The translations under genes were made by a program, and so were the position numbers. Below, piece after piece: positions 28,250-35,818 of a stretch of 64,000 bases of DNA. The stretch is from NCBI GenBank assembly GCA_000158155.1, contig DS999405.1, forward strand, positions 644,910 through 708,909, in the 5' to 3' direction. Positions within the stretch are counted from its first letter, which is position 1. The number at the start of each line of letters is the position of its first letter. The DNA is from a gamma proteobacterium NOR5-3 (lineage in GTDB: Bacteria > Pseudomonadota > Gammaproteobacteria > Pseudomonadales > Halieaceae). The notes under the pieces are model-generated. The model did not search any database and was not told where the DNA came from. It saw only the letters and a list, made by a program, of their open reading frames with translations.

Positions 28250-29772
28250 TGGTCGCCTCACGAACGCAAATCGGGATCATTGCCGGAGGCTTAATCCTGT
28301 TCGGCCTCGGTTTAACCCTTTATAAATCCATCTCCCTCGGGTTGCCGTTGTTACCCGAAAAGTATCAGGACGTCTGGACCGTGGAGTCCAAGATCAGCTT
28401 CTATCCTACGGATGGACCGGCAGAAGTGAGCCTGAGCCTGCCCGAGAATGACAACGGCTGGGTGATTCTCAATGAGAATTTCGCGTCCTCAGGCTTTGGA
28501 TTTACCGTGGCAACTACCGAGGATTCGCGCGCTGCTTTATGGACCAAGCAAACGGTGAGCGATTTCACGACTGTTTACTATAAAACGCAGGTCTATGATC
28601 AGGATGCGGTGCGCACGCCTCAGAACTTGTCCGAGGAACTTGCTGATCTTCCAAGGCTCAGTGATACGCAGCGTAAAGCCTTTGATCTTTTTGTGAAGCA
28701 ACTGCGAGAAAAGTCGACGAGCGACACCGGCTTTGTGGTACTGCTTCTTCAGGAGTTTGCCAGCGGCAATAATCAGGATGTGGAATTCATTCTCAGTGAT
28801 CTTCATGAGAGTAGGGTGAACGCTATCCGCTACCTGCTGACCTTCGCCGGAATACCGTCGCATTTGCTTAGGGGTATACAGCTCGAGGACGGGCGTCGAC
28901 GACAGGTTCTCAGCACGCTTTTAGAGGCGTTCATAGATGGTCACTGGGTGGCACTGAACCCCGCGGATGCCAGCGTGGGGATGCCCGGGAATTTTTATCT
29001 GTGGAAGCGCGGCGACGACGCGGTGCTGACGGTGCTGGGGGGTGAAAAGTCCAGCCTGGAGTTTGCGCTGGTAAAAAACAGCGTCCCCATCCGAACGGTT
29101 GTCAGTATGGAGCAGCGCTCGGAAGAGTTCGCTTTGCTGGATTTTTCTATCTATGCGTTGCCCGTTGAACAGCAGGGTATTTTTAAAGGCTTGCTGCTGA
29201 TTCCCGTGGCCGCATTGGTAGTGGTTTTTATGCGGGTTGTGGTGGGGTTGAGCACCTCGGGAACCTTTATGCCGATCCTTATCGCGCTGGCGCTCATTCA
29301 GACTACTTTGCTTGTGGGGCTGGCGATTTTTCTGGTGGTGGTCGGCGCAGGGCTTTGGATTCGGTCTTACCTCAGTCACATGAATCTGCTGTTGGTTTCC
29401 CGCGTGGCCTCGGTGGTGATTGTTGTGATCCTGCTCATGGCGGCCATCGCAATTGTGAGCTACAAGCTCGGTATTGATCAGGCACTTACCGTCACGTTTT
29501 TCCCCACAATTATTCTGGCCTGGACCATTGAGCGCATGTCGATTCTCTGGGAAGAGGAAGGAGGGCATGAGGTTTTCATTCAAGGCGGCGGGAGTTTGTT
29601 GGTGGCCGTGCTTGCTTACCTCGTCATGTCAAACCGATTTATCGAGCATTTAACGTTCAACTTTCCAGAACTACTACTGACGCTCCTTGGCGTCATTCTC
29701 CTCCTGGGTAAATACACCGGGTACCGTCTATCCGAGCTGTACCGTTTTCGTGAAATGAAAAAACTCGCGTGA
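28249..29772 (+). CDS. Inactive transglutaminase-like domain fused to seven-TM protein (UUP1-like)
   Basis: A 507-residue membrane protein. TM1 lies near residues 7-27, followed by a periplasmic part including a transglutaminase-like domain (about 150-250) and then about seven helices (about 313-500). In the domain the GIP landmark is present (RYLLTFAGIPSHLLRG) but the positions of the Cys-His-Asp triad are lost: the segment before it reads SRVNAIRY, and WVALNP replaces the usual W-x-x-LDP. No cysteine is visible anywhere in the protein. It therefore matches the family described as inactive transglutaminase fused to seven transmembrane helices. GTG start overlaps the upstream stop (TAGTG) and its stop overlaps the ATP-grasp gene (GTGA). 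Probably a periplasmic peptide-binding sensor or scaffold; that is inference. Confidence 0.82.
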   Translation: MVASRTQIGIIAGGLILFGLGLTLYKSISLGLPLLPEKYQDVWTVESKISFYPTDGPAEVSLSLPENDNGWVILNENFASSGFGFTVATTEDSRAALWTKQTVSDFTTVYYKTQVYDQDAVRTPQNLSEELADLPRLSDTQRKAFDLFVKQLREKSTSDTGFVVLLLQEFASGNNQDVEFILSDLHESRVNAIRYLLTFAGIPSHLLRGIQLEDGRRRQVLSTLLEAFIDGHWVALNPADASVGMPGNFYLWKRGDDAVLTVLGGEKSSLEFALVKNSVPIRTVVSMEQRSEEFALLDFSIYALPVEQQGIFKGLLLIPVAALVVVFMRVVVGLSTSGTFMPILIALALIQTTLLVGLAIFLVVVGAGLWIRSYLSHMNLLLVSRVASVVIVVILLMAAIAIVSYKLGIDQALTVTFFPTIILAWTIERMSILWEEEGGHEVFIQGGGSLLVAVLAYLVMSNRFIEHLTFNFPELLLTLLGVILLLGKYTGYRLSELYRFREMKKLA

Positions 29773-30752
29773 TCCATCTTGTTTCGCCAAAAACGCTTAG
29801 ATCCCTGGGTATCGTGGGGATGAATCAGCGCAATATCAGTTTTATTGGCAAGAACAATCAGCGCAAGAATTACCGTCTGGTTGACGACAAGTTGCTTACC
29901 AAGCAGATCGCAATCGACAAGGGAGGAATCCCCGTACCGGAATTGTACGGTGTGGTGAGTTACCTGTTTGAAATTGAAAGCTTTCTGAAGAAAATCCGCC
30001 ATCGACAGAGCTTTGTGATCAAGCCTGTGCAGGGTAGCGGGGGTAAAGGAATCCTGGTGGTCACAGGGCGAGATGGCGATAAGTATATCAAGTCCAGTGG
30101 TGCGCGAATCGACGACTCGGATATCCGTCACCACATAACCAATACCCTGGCCGGTCTTTACAGTCTGGGGGGGCGCACAGACAAGGCGATGGTGGAAGGG
30201 CTGATCGATTTCGATCCTGCGCTCAAAGCCTATAGCTATGAGGGCGTACCCGACATCCGTGTCATCGTGTTCCAGGGAGTACCACTCATGGCGATGATGC
30301 GCTGCGCGACGCACAAATCCGATGGGAAGGCTAACCTGCATCAAGGGGCGGTAGGCGTGGGTCTGGACATTGCCACGGGCAAGAGTGTCTGTGCTGTTCA
30401 AAATGGCGTGGTGGTCACGGAACATCCCGATACAGGAGCTGTGCTGACTACGCTGCAAGTACCGGATTGGGACAAGATTCTTGAGCTTGCGGCGAGTTGC
30501 AATGCCATGACCGGGCTTGGTTATATTGGCGCTGACGTGGTGCTGGATCGACAGTTTGGGCCGATGCTCCTTGAGTTGAACGCTCGCCCTGGTCTGGCTA
30601 TTCAGGTTGCCAATCAGGCCGGATTACGCCATCGCATGGTGATTGCACAGGCCATTGTGGCCAGTACGGATGATCCTGCGGAGCGCATCTCACTGGCGAA
30701 GCAGCGCTTTGGCGCACTCGTCGCAGCGGCTACCACCACCTCTTTTGGCTAG
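29769..30752 (+). CDS. ATP-grasp alpha-L-glutamate ligase-like protein (RimK-related)
   Basis: Cytoplasmic ATP-grasp enzyme of 327 residues, annotated in related genomes as alpha-L-glutamate ligase-like. ATP-grasp landmarks are KLLTKQIAIDKGGIPVPE, the nucleotide-binding SFVIKPVQGSGGKGILVV (near residue 80), VPDIRVIVFQGVPLMAMMR and the metal-binding MLLELNARPGLAIQVAN (near residue 270). Such enzymes form amide bonds between a carboxylate and an amino acid. The substrate here is unknown; RimK adds glutamates to ribosomal protein S6. GTG overlaps the preceding stop. Together with the retropepsin-like lipoprotein and the inactive transglutaminase protein it forms a conserved but uncharacterised cassette. 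Confidence 0.85.
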   Translation: MIHLVSPKTLRSLGIVGMNQRNISFIGKNNQRKNYRLVDDKLLTKQIAIDKGGIPVPELYGVVSYLFEIESFLKKIRHRQSFVIKPVQGSGGKGILVVTGRDGDKYIKSSGARIDDSDIRHHITNTLAGLYSLGGRTDKAMVEGLIDFDPALKAYSYEGVPDIRVIVFQGVPLMAMMRCATHKSDGKANLHQGAVGVGLDIATGKSVCAVQNGVVVTEHPDTGAVLTTLQVPDWDKILELAASCNAMTGLGYIGADVVLDRQFGPMLLELNARPGLAIQVANQAGLRHRMVIAQAIVASTDDPAERISLAKQRFGALVAAATTTSFG

Positions 30753-30764
30753 GGGCTCTTACGC

Positions 30765-32288
30765 TTAGCGTCCCGATTCGTCATCTTCGAGTAAATCTGT
30801 GCGTATCAGGCCGGTAGCCTCTTCGGCGTCCGGCTCGTCTGTCAAAGGAACGTTTTGATCGTTGTCCGGATCCTCGTCATCGGCAGGGGCTAGCAGGAGT
30901 GCATCCTGTGCTTCAATACTTCTGTCGGGATAGATCAATACGTCGGCTGTAGGATCTATTCCCAGATGATAGGCGGCAAAACCCGGGTGCATTACCTGGT
31001 TCAGTGCCATGCCAATAATCCTGCCGTTGCTGGGGCTGACAATCTCACTACGCTCATTGGTGATGGGGTTTGTGACAGCCCCCAATACATCACCCCGCTT
31101 CACGGTAGCGCCGAGCTTGGCCTCGCTGATGAGAATGCCACCCTCACTGGCCCGGATCCAGGTCGACTGGTAATAGACCGGTGCATTAGAGCGCTTCGGC
31201 GACTTTCGTGGTCCCGTGAGTCCCAGTCCAGCAAAAGCGGCCCGAATGCTTTTAACGCTATCTTCTACCGCGTTCTTGTTTAACTCGTTGGGAGCTCCCG
31301 CTTCGAGCGTCACCGTGGGTATGCCCGCTTCACTGGCAGCCCGGCGCAAACTACCTTTGGCGCCTTTGCTCTGAAGAACCACGATGCGTCCCATGGTCTG
31401 GGCGAGATCCTGTATCGCGGGATAACTCAGATCGGCCCGTAACTGTGGAAGATTGGTTCGTCTGAAAGATCCGGTGTGCAGGTCAATCAGCATGTCGCAA
31501 TGACGGATGATTTCCTCAAAGAAAGAAAACGCGATGCGCGAAGCGGCGCTGCCTTGGGGGTTTCCCGGGAAAAAGCGGTTGAGATCGCGACGGTCTGCCA
31601 GGTAGCGTGAGCCTGCGCGAAACCCCTGTAAATTGACGATGGGGACCCCGATGACGGCACCAGACAGGGTGTCGGCGTCGATGTTATAGAGGACTCGGCG
31701 AACGGTTTCTATGCCGTTGATCTCGTCGCCGTGTACGGCGGCGGTCAAACATACATTGGGTCCGGGCTTTACTCCATTGACAACCAATACAGAGGTCGGT
31801 GCTGAAATGCCCAGAAAGCTCACACTCGGGGTCCAGGCCAGGCGCGTCGTTGTACCGGGTAGCACCTCTGCGCCGAGCAGGATTAATTGTCGTTTGGTCT
31901 GAGTCGCTGGGGACGCAGGCACAGTGATTGAAGCATCGTCCCTTGCGCTGCTCGTCTCGGACAGGGCGGGCTGGGTGCTTGCTTCGGGTATCAAGGGCGT
32001 GTTCGGAGCTGTGGTTGCGTCTTTGTCGGCCACCGGCGTTACCGGAGTCGATGCGGGCACTGCGCTCAGCTGCGCCGGATCCTCAATCACGTCTTTCAGA
32101 TCCACATTTTTCGCGGGCTTGGCTTTGGGTGTGCTGTGTCCTTCCGCATCACTCGCAGCCGTTTTGGAGTCGCTGCCTGGCAGTGGCTCGGAACTACTTT
32201 GGGGGATCTCCTGAGCCGCGGTGCCAGTCGCCGCCAGGATCATCGCCCACAGCGTTAGCGCGCGCACTGCGATTGTGGTTATGCCCAT
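30765..32288 (-). CDS. Exported M14 succinylglutamate desuccinylase/aspartoacylase-family protein
   Basis: ATG at 32288 gives a signal peptide (MGITTIAVRALTLWAMILA) and 507 residues; the frame is open 63 codons further. A low-complexity Ser/Thr/Pro/Asp region (about 30-160) precedes an AstE/AspA zinc carboxypeptidase-like domain. The Zn-site motifs are AAVHGDEINGIETVRR (His and Glu) and CDMLIDLHTGSFRRTN (His); DRRDLNRFFPGNPQGSAASR is also characteristic. A beta-hairpin segment (about 415-480, with ISEAKLGATVKRGDVLGAV) resembles the C-terminal part of this family, and the tail is acidic. It converges on the ATP-grasp operon with 12 bases between stops. It may remove amino-acid or acyl groups that the ligase side attaches; this is inference. 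Confidence 0.83.
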   Translation of the reverse strand: MGITTIAVRALTLWAMILAATGTAAQEIPQSSSEPLPGSDSKTAASDAEGHSTPKAKPAKNVDLKDVIEDPAQLSAVPASTPVTPVADKDATTAPNTPLIPEASTQPALSETSSARDDASITVPASPATQTKRQLILLGAEVLPGTTTRLAWTPSVSFLGISAPTSVLVVNGVKPGPNVCLTAAVHGDEINGIETVRRVLYNIDADTLSGAVIGVPIVNLQGFRAGSRYLADRRDLNRFFPGNPQGSAASRIAFSFFEEIIRHCDMLIDLHTGSFRRTNLPQLRADLSYPAIQDLAQTMGRIVVLQSKGAKGSLRRAASEAGIPTVTLEAGAPNELNKNAVEDSVKSIRAAFAGLGLTGPRKSPKRSNAPVYYQSTWIRASEGGILISEAKLGATVKRGDVLGAVTNPITNERSEIVSPSNGRIIGMALNQVMHPGFAAYHLGIDPTADVLIYPDRSIEAQDALLLAPADDEDPDNDQNVPLTDEPDAEEATGLIRTDLLEDDESGR

Positions 32289-32587
32289 GGCTTTAAGTGT
32301 TAGGTTTAACAAAGTGGCCCGTCTTGTCTCTTGCCTGACTAAGAAATCACAATATTCCCGATTGCCAGACTGTATCACTGGCGCGCAGCAGTGTCGGGCC
32401 TTTTTTGGGCTTTGCATCGTGGAGTAAAGCGATACCGGTAAGCGGGTCAAGGCGTGGCTGAAGATTTCGTGACGCAAACCTCATAAACGCCCAACCAAAC
32501 GCTCTTTTATTTCGTTATCATCACGCAGTCGCCCTATGGTTTCGCAAATCTGTGATCGAACCCCACAACCCGAGCATCAGCCCATAC

Positions 32588-34189
32588 ATGTTCCCCAGAC
32601 CGCCAGCTGTAAAGGCGTTTATCAAGGCATTCTTGCCGGCGCTCCTCATACTCGGTGCCGTCGTGTTTGCCGTGATTCGCTATGGTGATCAGCGTGCAGA
32701 AGTGGCGACATTGGATGCTTTGCAAGAAGAAGAGCGCCAGGCTGCCGCATCCATGTCCCGGATTGTGCAGCAAGCGCTGCTGAACACGACAGCCAGCCTG
32801 GAGTACATGGTGTTACTCATAGAGCGCCAGCTAGCTGAATTGGCTCCCGTAGAAGACGTTGCGCAAGTTCTTCTGGATTTTTCCAAGACCCATCCGGTGT
32901 TCGATCAGCTTCGTTATCTGGATATGGAAGGGCAGGAGGTTGTGCGCGTCGATGCAGAGGTAGACGGGTCACGCATTACTCCGCCAGAGGGTCTGCAGGA
33001 CAAGTCTTCCCGGGACTACTTTCAGCGCGCCCGAAAGCTGGAACGCGGCAAGGTGATCATTTTACCGGTTGAATTTAACAGTGAGCGGGGTGTCGTAGAG
33101 TATCCACTCAACCCGGTAATTCGCGTTGCGATGCCTGTTTTTGACGGCAATAGCGCCAAGGTTGGCGTGGCGATCATCAATTACAAGGCGCGAGCTCTCC
33201 TTGATCAGCTTTTCGCGGCAGGTAAGGTGGCCCGAGGCAACCCCAATATACTGAGTCTTCAGGGCCGTTGGTTGATGGAAACCAAGGGTTTTCAGCCACA
33301 AACCTACACGATTAATCCTGTGGGTCAGATGAGTTTTTCCCAGCGGCTTCCCAGCGAGTGGCAGATGATTGGCGAGCGCACTGCGGGCGTGTTTCGTACG
33401 GACAACGGACTGTTTAGCTATCGAGTTCTATTGCCGTCGCAACTGGACAGTACTTCGGCGATAAACAGGGCTTCCTGGACCGTACCCAGGCAGGGTGGAT
33501 CCGGGGAGGGGGGCTGGATCGTCTTATCTCAGGTCCCTTTAGAGCAGTTAAGCCGTATTCTTGCGGCCAATCAAAGACTCCCTCAATCAATGAAGGCCTT
33601 GCTCGGCGTCATGGTTTTTATGAGCGCCTGGCTTTTCGCGCTGCAGTTCTCTGCTAACCGCCTGCGACTGAACGCTTTAGAAAGCGCCGCCCGATCCGAT
33701 GTTCTCACCGGTCTGGTCAATCGGGGAGAGTTCGACCGAAACCTGGCAAGAGCGATCAGCCTGGCGCAGCGCACCAACCGTCCCATGGGCGTTTTGTACA
33801 TCGACGTCAATGAGTTTAAGGCATTGAACGACACTCACGGCCATGCATCGGGTGACAGAGTTCTCAAAGCCATTGGCGATCGTCTCGTGAAATCCTGTCG
33901 TAGTTCCGACGTGGCCGCTCGCTTGGGCGGAGATGAATTCGCGGTGATCCTTACGGAATTGACCGGCCGTCCAGATGCTCGTGCCGCTGTTCGGAGCATC
34001 GCGACCAAAATGCAAGAACCACTCTCGCTGGACCACGGCGAGTATCAGACCAGCGTCAGTATCGGAGTGGCTCTGTATCCCGATGATGGAATTTCAGCAG
34101 ACGCCCTGCTGGCACACGCCGACCAACAAATGTATGCAGAGAAAGGCCGCTCCAGACGCGGGGCAGATTCCGGCGCGCAGCCGGCGTAG
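32588..34189 (+). CDS. Membrane diguanylate cyclase with Cache-like periplasmic sensor
   Basis: Makes cyclic di-GMP in response to an extracytoplasmic cue. From ATG 32588 it has 533 residues; GTG 32552 would add 12 and neither start has a clear ribosome-binding site. TM1 lies near residues 10-32, a dCache-like sensor at about 33-330 (DYFQRARKLERGKVIILPVE; NPVIRVAMPVFDG), TM2 near 337-355, and the GGDEF domain from about 370. The active-site motif RLGGDEFAVIL starts near 446. An intact I-site RSSD lies five residues before GGDEF, so product inhibition is expected. The DVLTGLVNRGEFD start of the domain is also typical. The 299 bases upstream hold no gene; the divergent M14 gene begins at 32288. 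Confidence 0.92.
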   Translation: MFPRPPAVKAFIKAFLPALLILGAVVFAVIRYGDQRAEVATLDALQEEERQAAASMSRIVQQALLNTTASLEYMVLLIERQLAELAPVEDVAQVLLDFSKTHPVFDQLRYLDMEGQEVVRVDAEVDGSRITPPEGLQDKSSRDYFQRARKLERGKVIILPVEFNSERGVVEYPLNPVIRVAMPVFDGNSAKVGVAIINYKARALLDQLFAAGKVARGNPNILSLQGRWLMETKGFQPQTYTINPVGQMSFSQRLPSEWQMIGERTAGVFRTDNGLFSYRVLLPSQLDSTSAINRASWTVPRQGGSGEGGWIVLSQVPLEQLSRILAANQRLPQSMKALLGVMVFMSAWLFALQFSANRLRLNALESAARSDVLTGLVNRGEFDRNLARAISLAQRTNRPMGVLYIDVNEFKALNDTHGHASGDRVLKAIGDRLVKSCRSSDVAARLGGDEFAVILTELTGRPDARAAVRSIATKMQEPLSLDHGEYQTSVSIGVALYPDDGISADALLAHADQQMYAEKGRSRRGADSGAQPA

Positions 34190-34280
34190 GCATGGCGTCT
34201 GTGCGCTGTTTACCCACAGCCAAAAAAATTGATTTTCTGCGAATGATTTTCCTCACAACCACACTCTTACCCCGCAATAG

Positions 34281-34546
34281 ATGCAGGCTGGACCGCCGCT
34301 GATGACGCATAGCGCTGATAAGGCCTTTGCGGATGCGGGTGACCGTCTGGCTGCCGTGGACGATAACTTTGTCAAAGAAGCCGTCAGTCCTACTGAAGCG
34401 CCATCGATCAAGCCATTGCCGGACAGACCCGTCTACACGGCAGTCTGGATGGACTGTCATTAGAAGACAGCTTGCGAGTTGTTCTTTCCAGTAGCGGGTA
34501 TCACGTGGTGGATGACCGCAGCGACCAGGTGACGGTAGGTCGCTAG
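34281..34546 (+). pseudogene. Possible degraded STN-like coding remnant in a gene-poor gap
   Basis: The 371 bases between the diguanylate cyclase and dgkA contain no intact gene. Two plus-strand frames look partly coding. One (34281-34463) encodes a 60-residue ORF. The other (34397-34546) reads 49 codons ending HGSLDGLSLEDSLRVVLSSS, then GYHVVDDRSDQVTVGR and a stop. The latter resembles the end of an STN domain (secretin and TonB N-terminal short domain). The two frames differ by a shift, which would fit a frameshifted relic. No start or ribosome-binding site is convincing. A weak hairpin GCTGT/ACAGC lies just after the cyclase gene. Chance similarity remains possible. Confidence 0.3.
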
Positions 34547-34561
34547 AGCGTTCCCGCCTGA

Positions 34562-34936
34562 TCACATTAAAAAGCTGTGGTAGATGGCATCGCCGTAAAC
34601 AAGTGTCACACAGACTATGGCGATAAACACCGCAGCAGACCCCATGTCCTTAGCCCTGCCTAAAAGTTCATTGTGCTCAAGGCTAATAGCGTCTGCCAGC
34701 GCCTCCAGGGCTGAGTTAACTAATTCGGTCAGTAGTAGCAGTAAGAGGCTCAAAATTAACAGCAGCAGCTGACTACGGGTTTCGGCGATGTAAAACGCCA
34801 CAGGACACAGTAGTGCGGCTAACAATAGTTCCTGTCGAAATGCTGCCTCGTGGCGAAGCGCTGCTCCAAACCCTTTATAGGTACAAACCGCCGCTTTAAA
34901 TATGCGCGTCAGGCCCGTGCCGTTGGGTTTGTTCAT
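34562..34936 (-). CDS. dgkA: Diacylglycerol kinase
   Basis: Small inner-membrane lipid kinase of the DgkA family, recycling diacylglycerol to phosphatidic acid. It has 124 residues and three transmembrane helices. Family landmarks are GLTRIFKAAVCTYKGFGAAL, RHEAAFRQELLLA, the active-site stretch TELVNSALEALADAIS and LGRAKDMGSAAVFIAI with the conserved acidic and Asn residues. ATG 34936 (MNKPNGTGL) is preferred to a TTG three codons upstream. It stands alone; a terminator and remnant sequence separate it from the RimB-like gene on the same strand. Confidence 0.96.
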   Translation of the reverse strand: MNKPNGTGLTRIFKAAVCTYKGFGAALRHEAAFRQELLLAALLCPVAFYIAETRSQLLLLILSLLLLLLTELVNSALEALADAISLEHNELLGRAKDMGSAAVFIAIVCVTLVYGDAIYHSFLM

Positions 34937-35006
34937 GGGAATCAACTTTTGTCTTCAAAGCGGTCGGCAATCTTAAGCCTCGCCGTGCGACCTATCAACG
35001 TGCGCA

Positions 35007-35276
35007 TCAATATTTCATAAACGAATATTGTGCCCGGCGTTTATACTGTTGCCGGGCGCGAAGTGCCACGTCCGATAGCGGTGTGGTCTCGAGCGTGGCC
35101 GGGATGCCGGGGTCAATATCACTTATTCCTCTACCCTGGTAAGTCCTTCGCAGCGTATAGTTGCCCCAGTCGGTAACACTTAAGCGCAGACGCCCGGCAA
35201 TCAATTACTCTACCGGCGCATCCAGATACAGCTCTAAAAATAGGCTATCGCTGAAGCGAAAAAAATGTGAGCCTGC
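35007..35276 (-). pseudogene. Possible gene remnant interrupted by an in-frame stop
   Basis: The 373 bases between the dgkA start and the RimB-like stop have no intact gene. On the minus strand one frame reads 23 codons (ending FSDSLFLELYLDAPVE), a TAA at 35205-35207, then 65 more codons starting LIAGRLRLSVTDWGNYTLRR and ending in TGA at 35007. Composition on both sides of the stop looks protein-like and continuous, as if one sequence had acquired a nonsense change or lost its 5' part. No family is recognised. The segment 35032-35057 holds an inverted repeat (GCCCGGC/GCCGGGC, 12-base loop) without a T-run. Confidence 0.35.
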
Positions 35277-35281
35277 TCACA
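35259..35281 (-). terminator. Intrinsic terminator after the RimB-like gene
   Basis: Read on the minus strand, TGTGAGCAGGCTCACA folds into a stem with a short CAGG loop and is followed directly by seven T residues. It lies 28 bases after the RimB-like stop codon, a classical Rho-independent layout. The same bases also match TGTGA-N6-TCACA, the CRP/Vfr consensus, but the terminator reading explains position and T-run better. Confidence 0.7.
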
Positions 35282-35309
35282 AAATCGGTGTAGCCCCCCC
35301 GAGCAATCG

Positions 35310-35774
35310 CTAGACCTTCAGCGATCCGTTGGTGCCCGGCTTTTTCCGCTTGCCGACCAAATACGAGCGGGAGGGGTCTACCGCAAAAATTCCCTGTATC
35401 GCTGTGCGTCCGAGCAAGACGCGAAACTTCATGGTATCGCGATCGGTCAGCGTGACTTCCACCTTTTGTGCGTGATCGCCAATGGTCATTGTAGTGTCTA
35501 TGACATAGCGCAGTTCTTCGTGCCCGCCGGAATCCCTCACCACACGCTGCTCAAGCACCGGAGCCGAGCATTGAATAACCTCGGTGCTGTCTGTCTGGCT
35601 GGGGTGAATATCGAAGCGAACCCAGGGGGAGCCTTCGTTCTCGAAGGGCTCAACCTTGAACGCATGGAGGCAGGATGTGCGCGCGCCGGTATCTACCTTC
35701 GCTTTTATCTGCGCGATTCCGATATCCGGAAAGCCGATCCATTCGCGCCATCCCAATGTTCTCAATTCGCTCAT
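35310..35774 (-). CDS. RimB-type retropepsin-like protease (PF05618)
   Basis: Cytoplasmic 154-residue protein of the same family as the lipoprotein at 27563, but without signal peptide or Cys-rich linker. Motifs are LGWREWIGFPDIGI, the aspartic AKVDTGARTSCLHAFKVE and the C-terminal VLLGRTAIQGIFAVDPSRSYL. In pseudomonads the homologue RimB works with RimK, trimming glutamates added to ribosomal protein S6. No RimK proper is adjacent here; the ATP-grasp ligase at 29.8 kb is the nearest candidate partner. Followed by an intrinsic terminator and preceded at 44 bases by the SolA-like gene. Confidence 0.86.
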   Translation of the reverse strand: MSELRTLGWREWIGFPDIGIAQIKAKVDTGARTSCLHAFKVEPFENEGSPWVRFDIHPSQTDSTEVIQCSAPVLEQRVVRDSGGHEELRYVIDTTMTIGDHAQKVEVTLTDRDTMKFRVLLGRTAIQGIFAVDPSRSYLVGKRKKPGTNGSLKV

Positions 35775-35818
35775 CGTTTGTTCCAGAGTCCGAAATATTT
35801 AAAGGTTTTGTGCGTTGA

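Noticed and set aside
28921-29583. 220-codon open frame antisense to the seven-TM gene
   Set aside because: His/Gln/Asn-rich composition arises from complementing Val/Leu/Ala codons; no family match.
29616-30458. 280-codon open frame antisense to the ATP-grasp ligase gene
   Set aside because: It lies opposite well-conserved coding sequence, has no recognisable domain or ribosome-binding site and no signal; high GC makes such shadows common.
35265-35282. Perfect CRP/Vfr-like site TGTGA-N6-TCACA
   Set aside because: The same inverted repeat is followed by seven T on the minus strand just after the RimB-like stop, so an intrinsic terminator explains it better; no intact gene lies downstream to be regulated.
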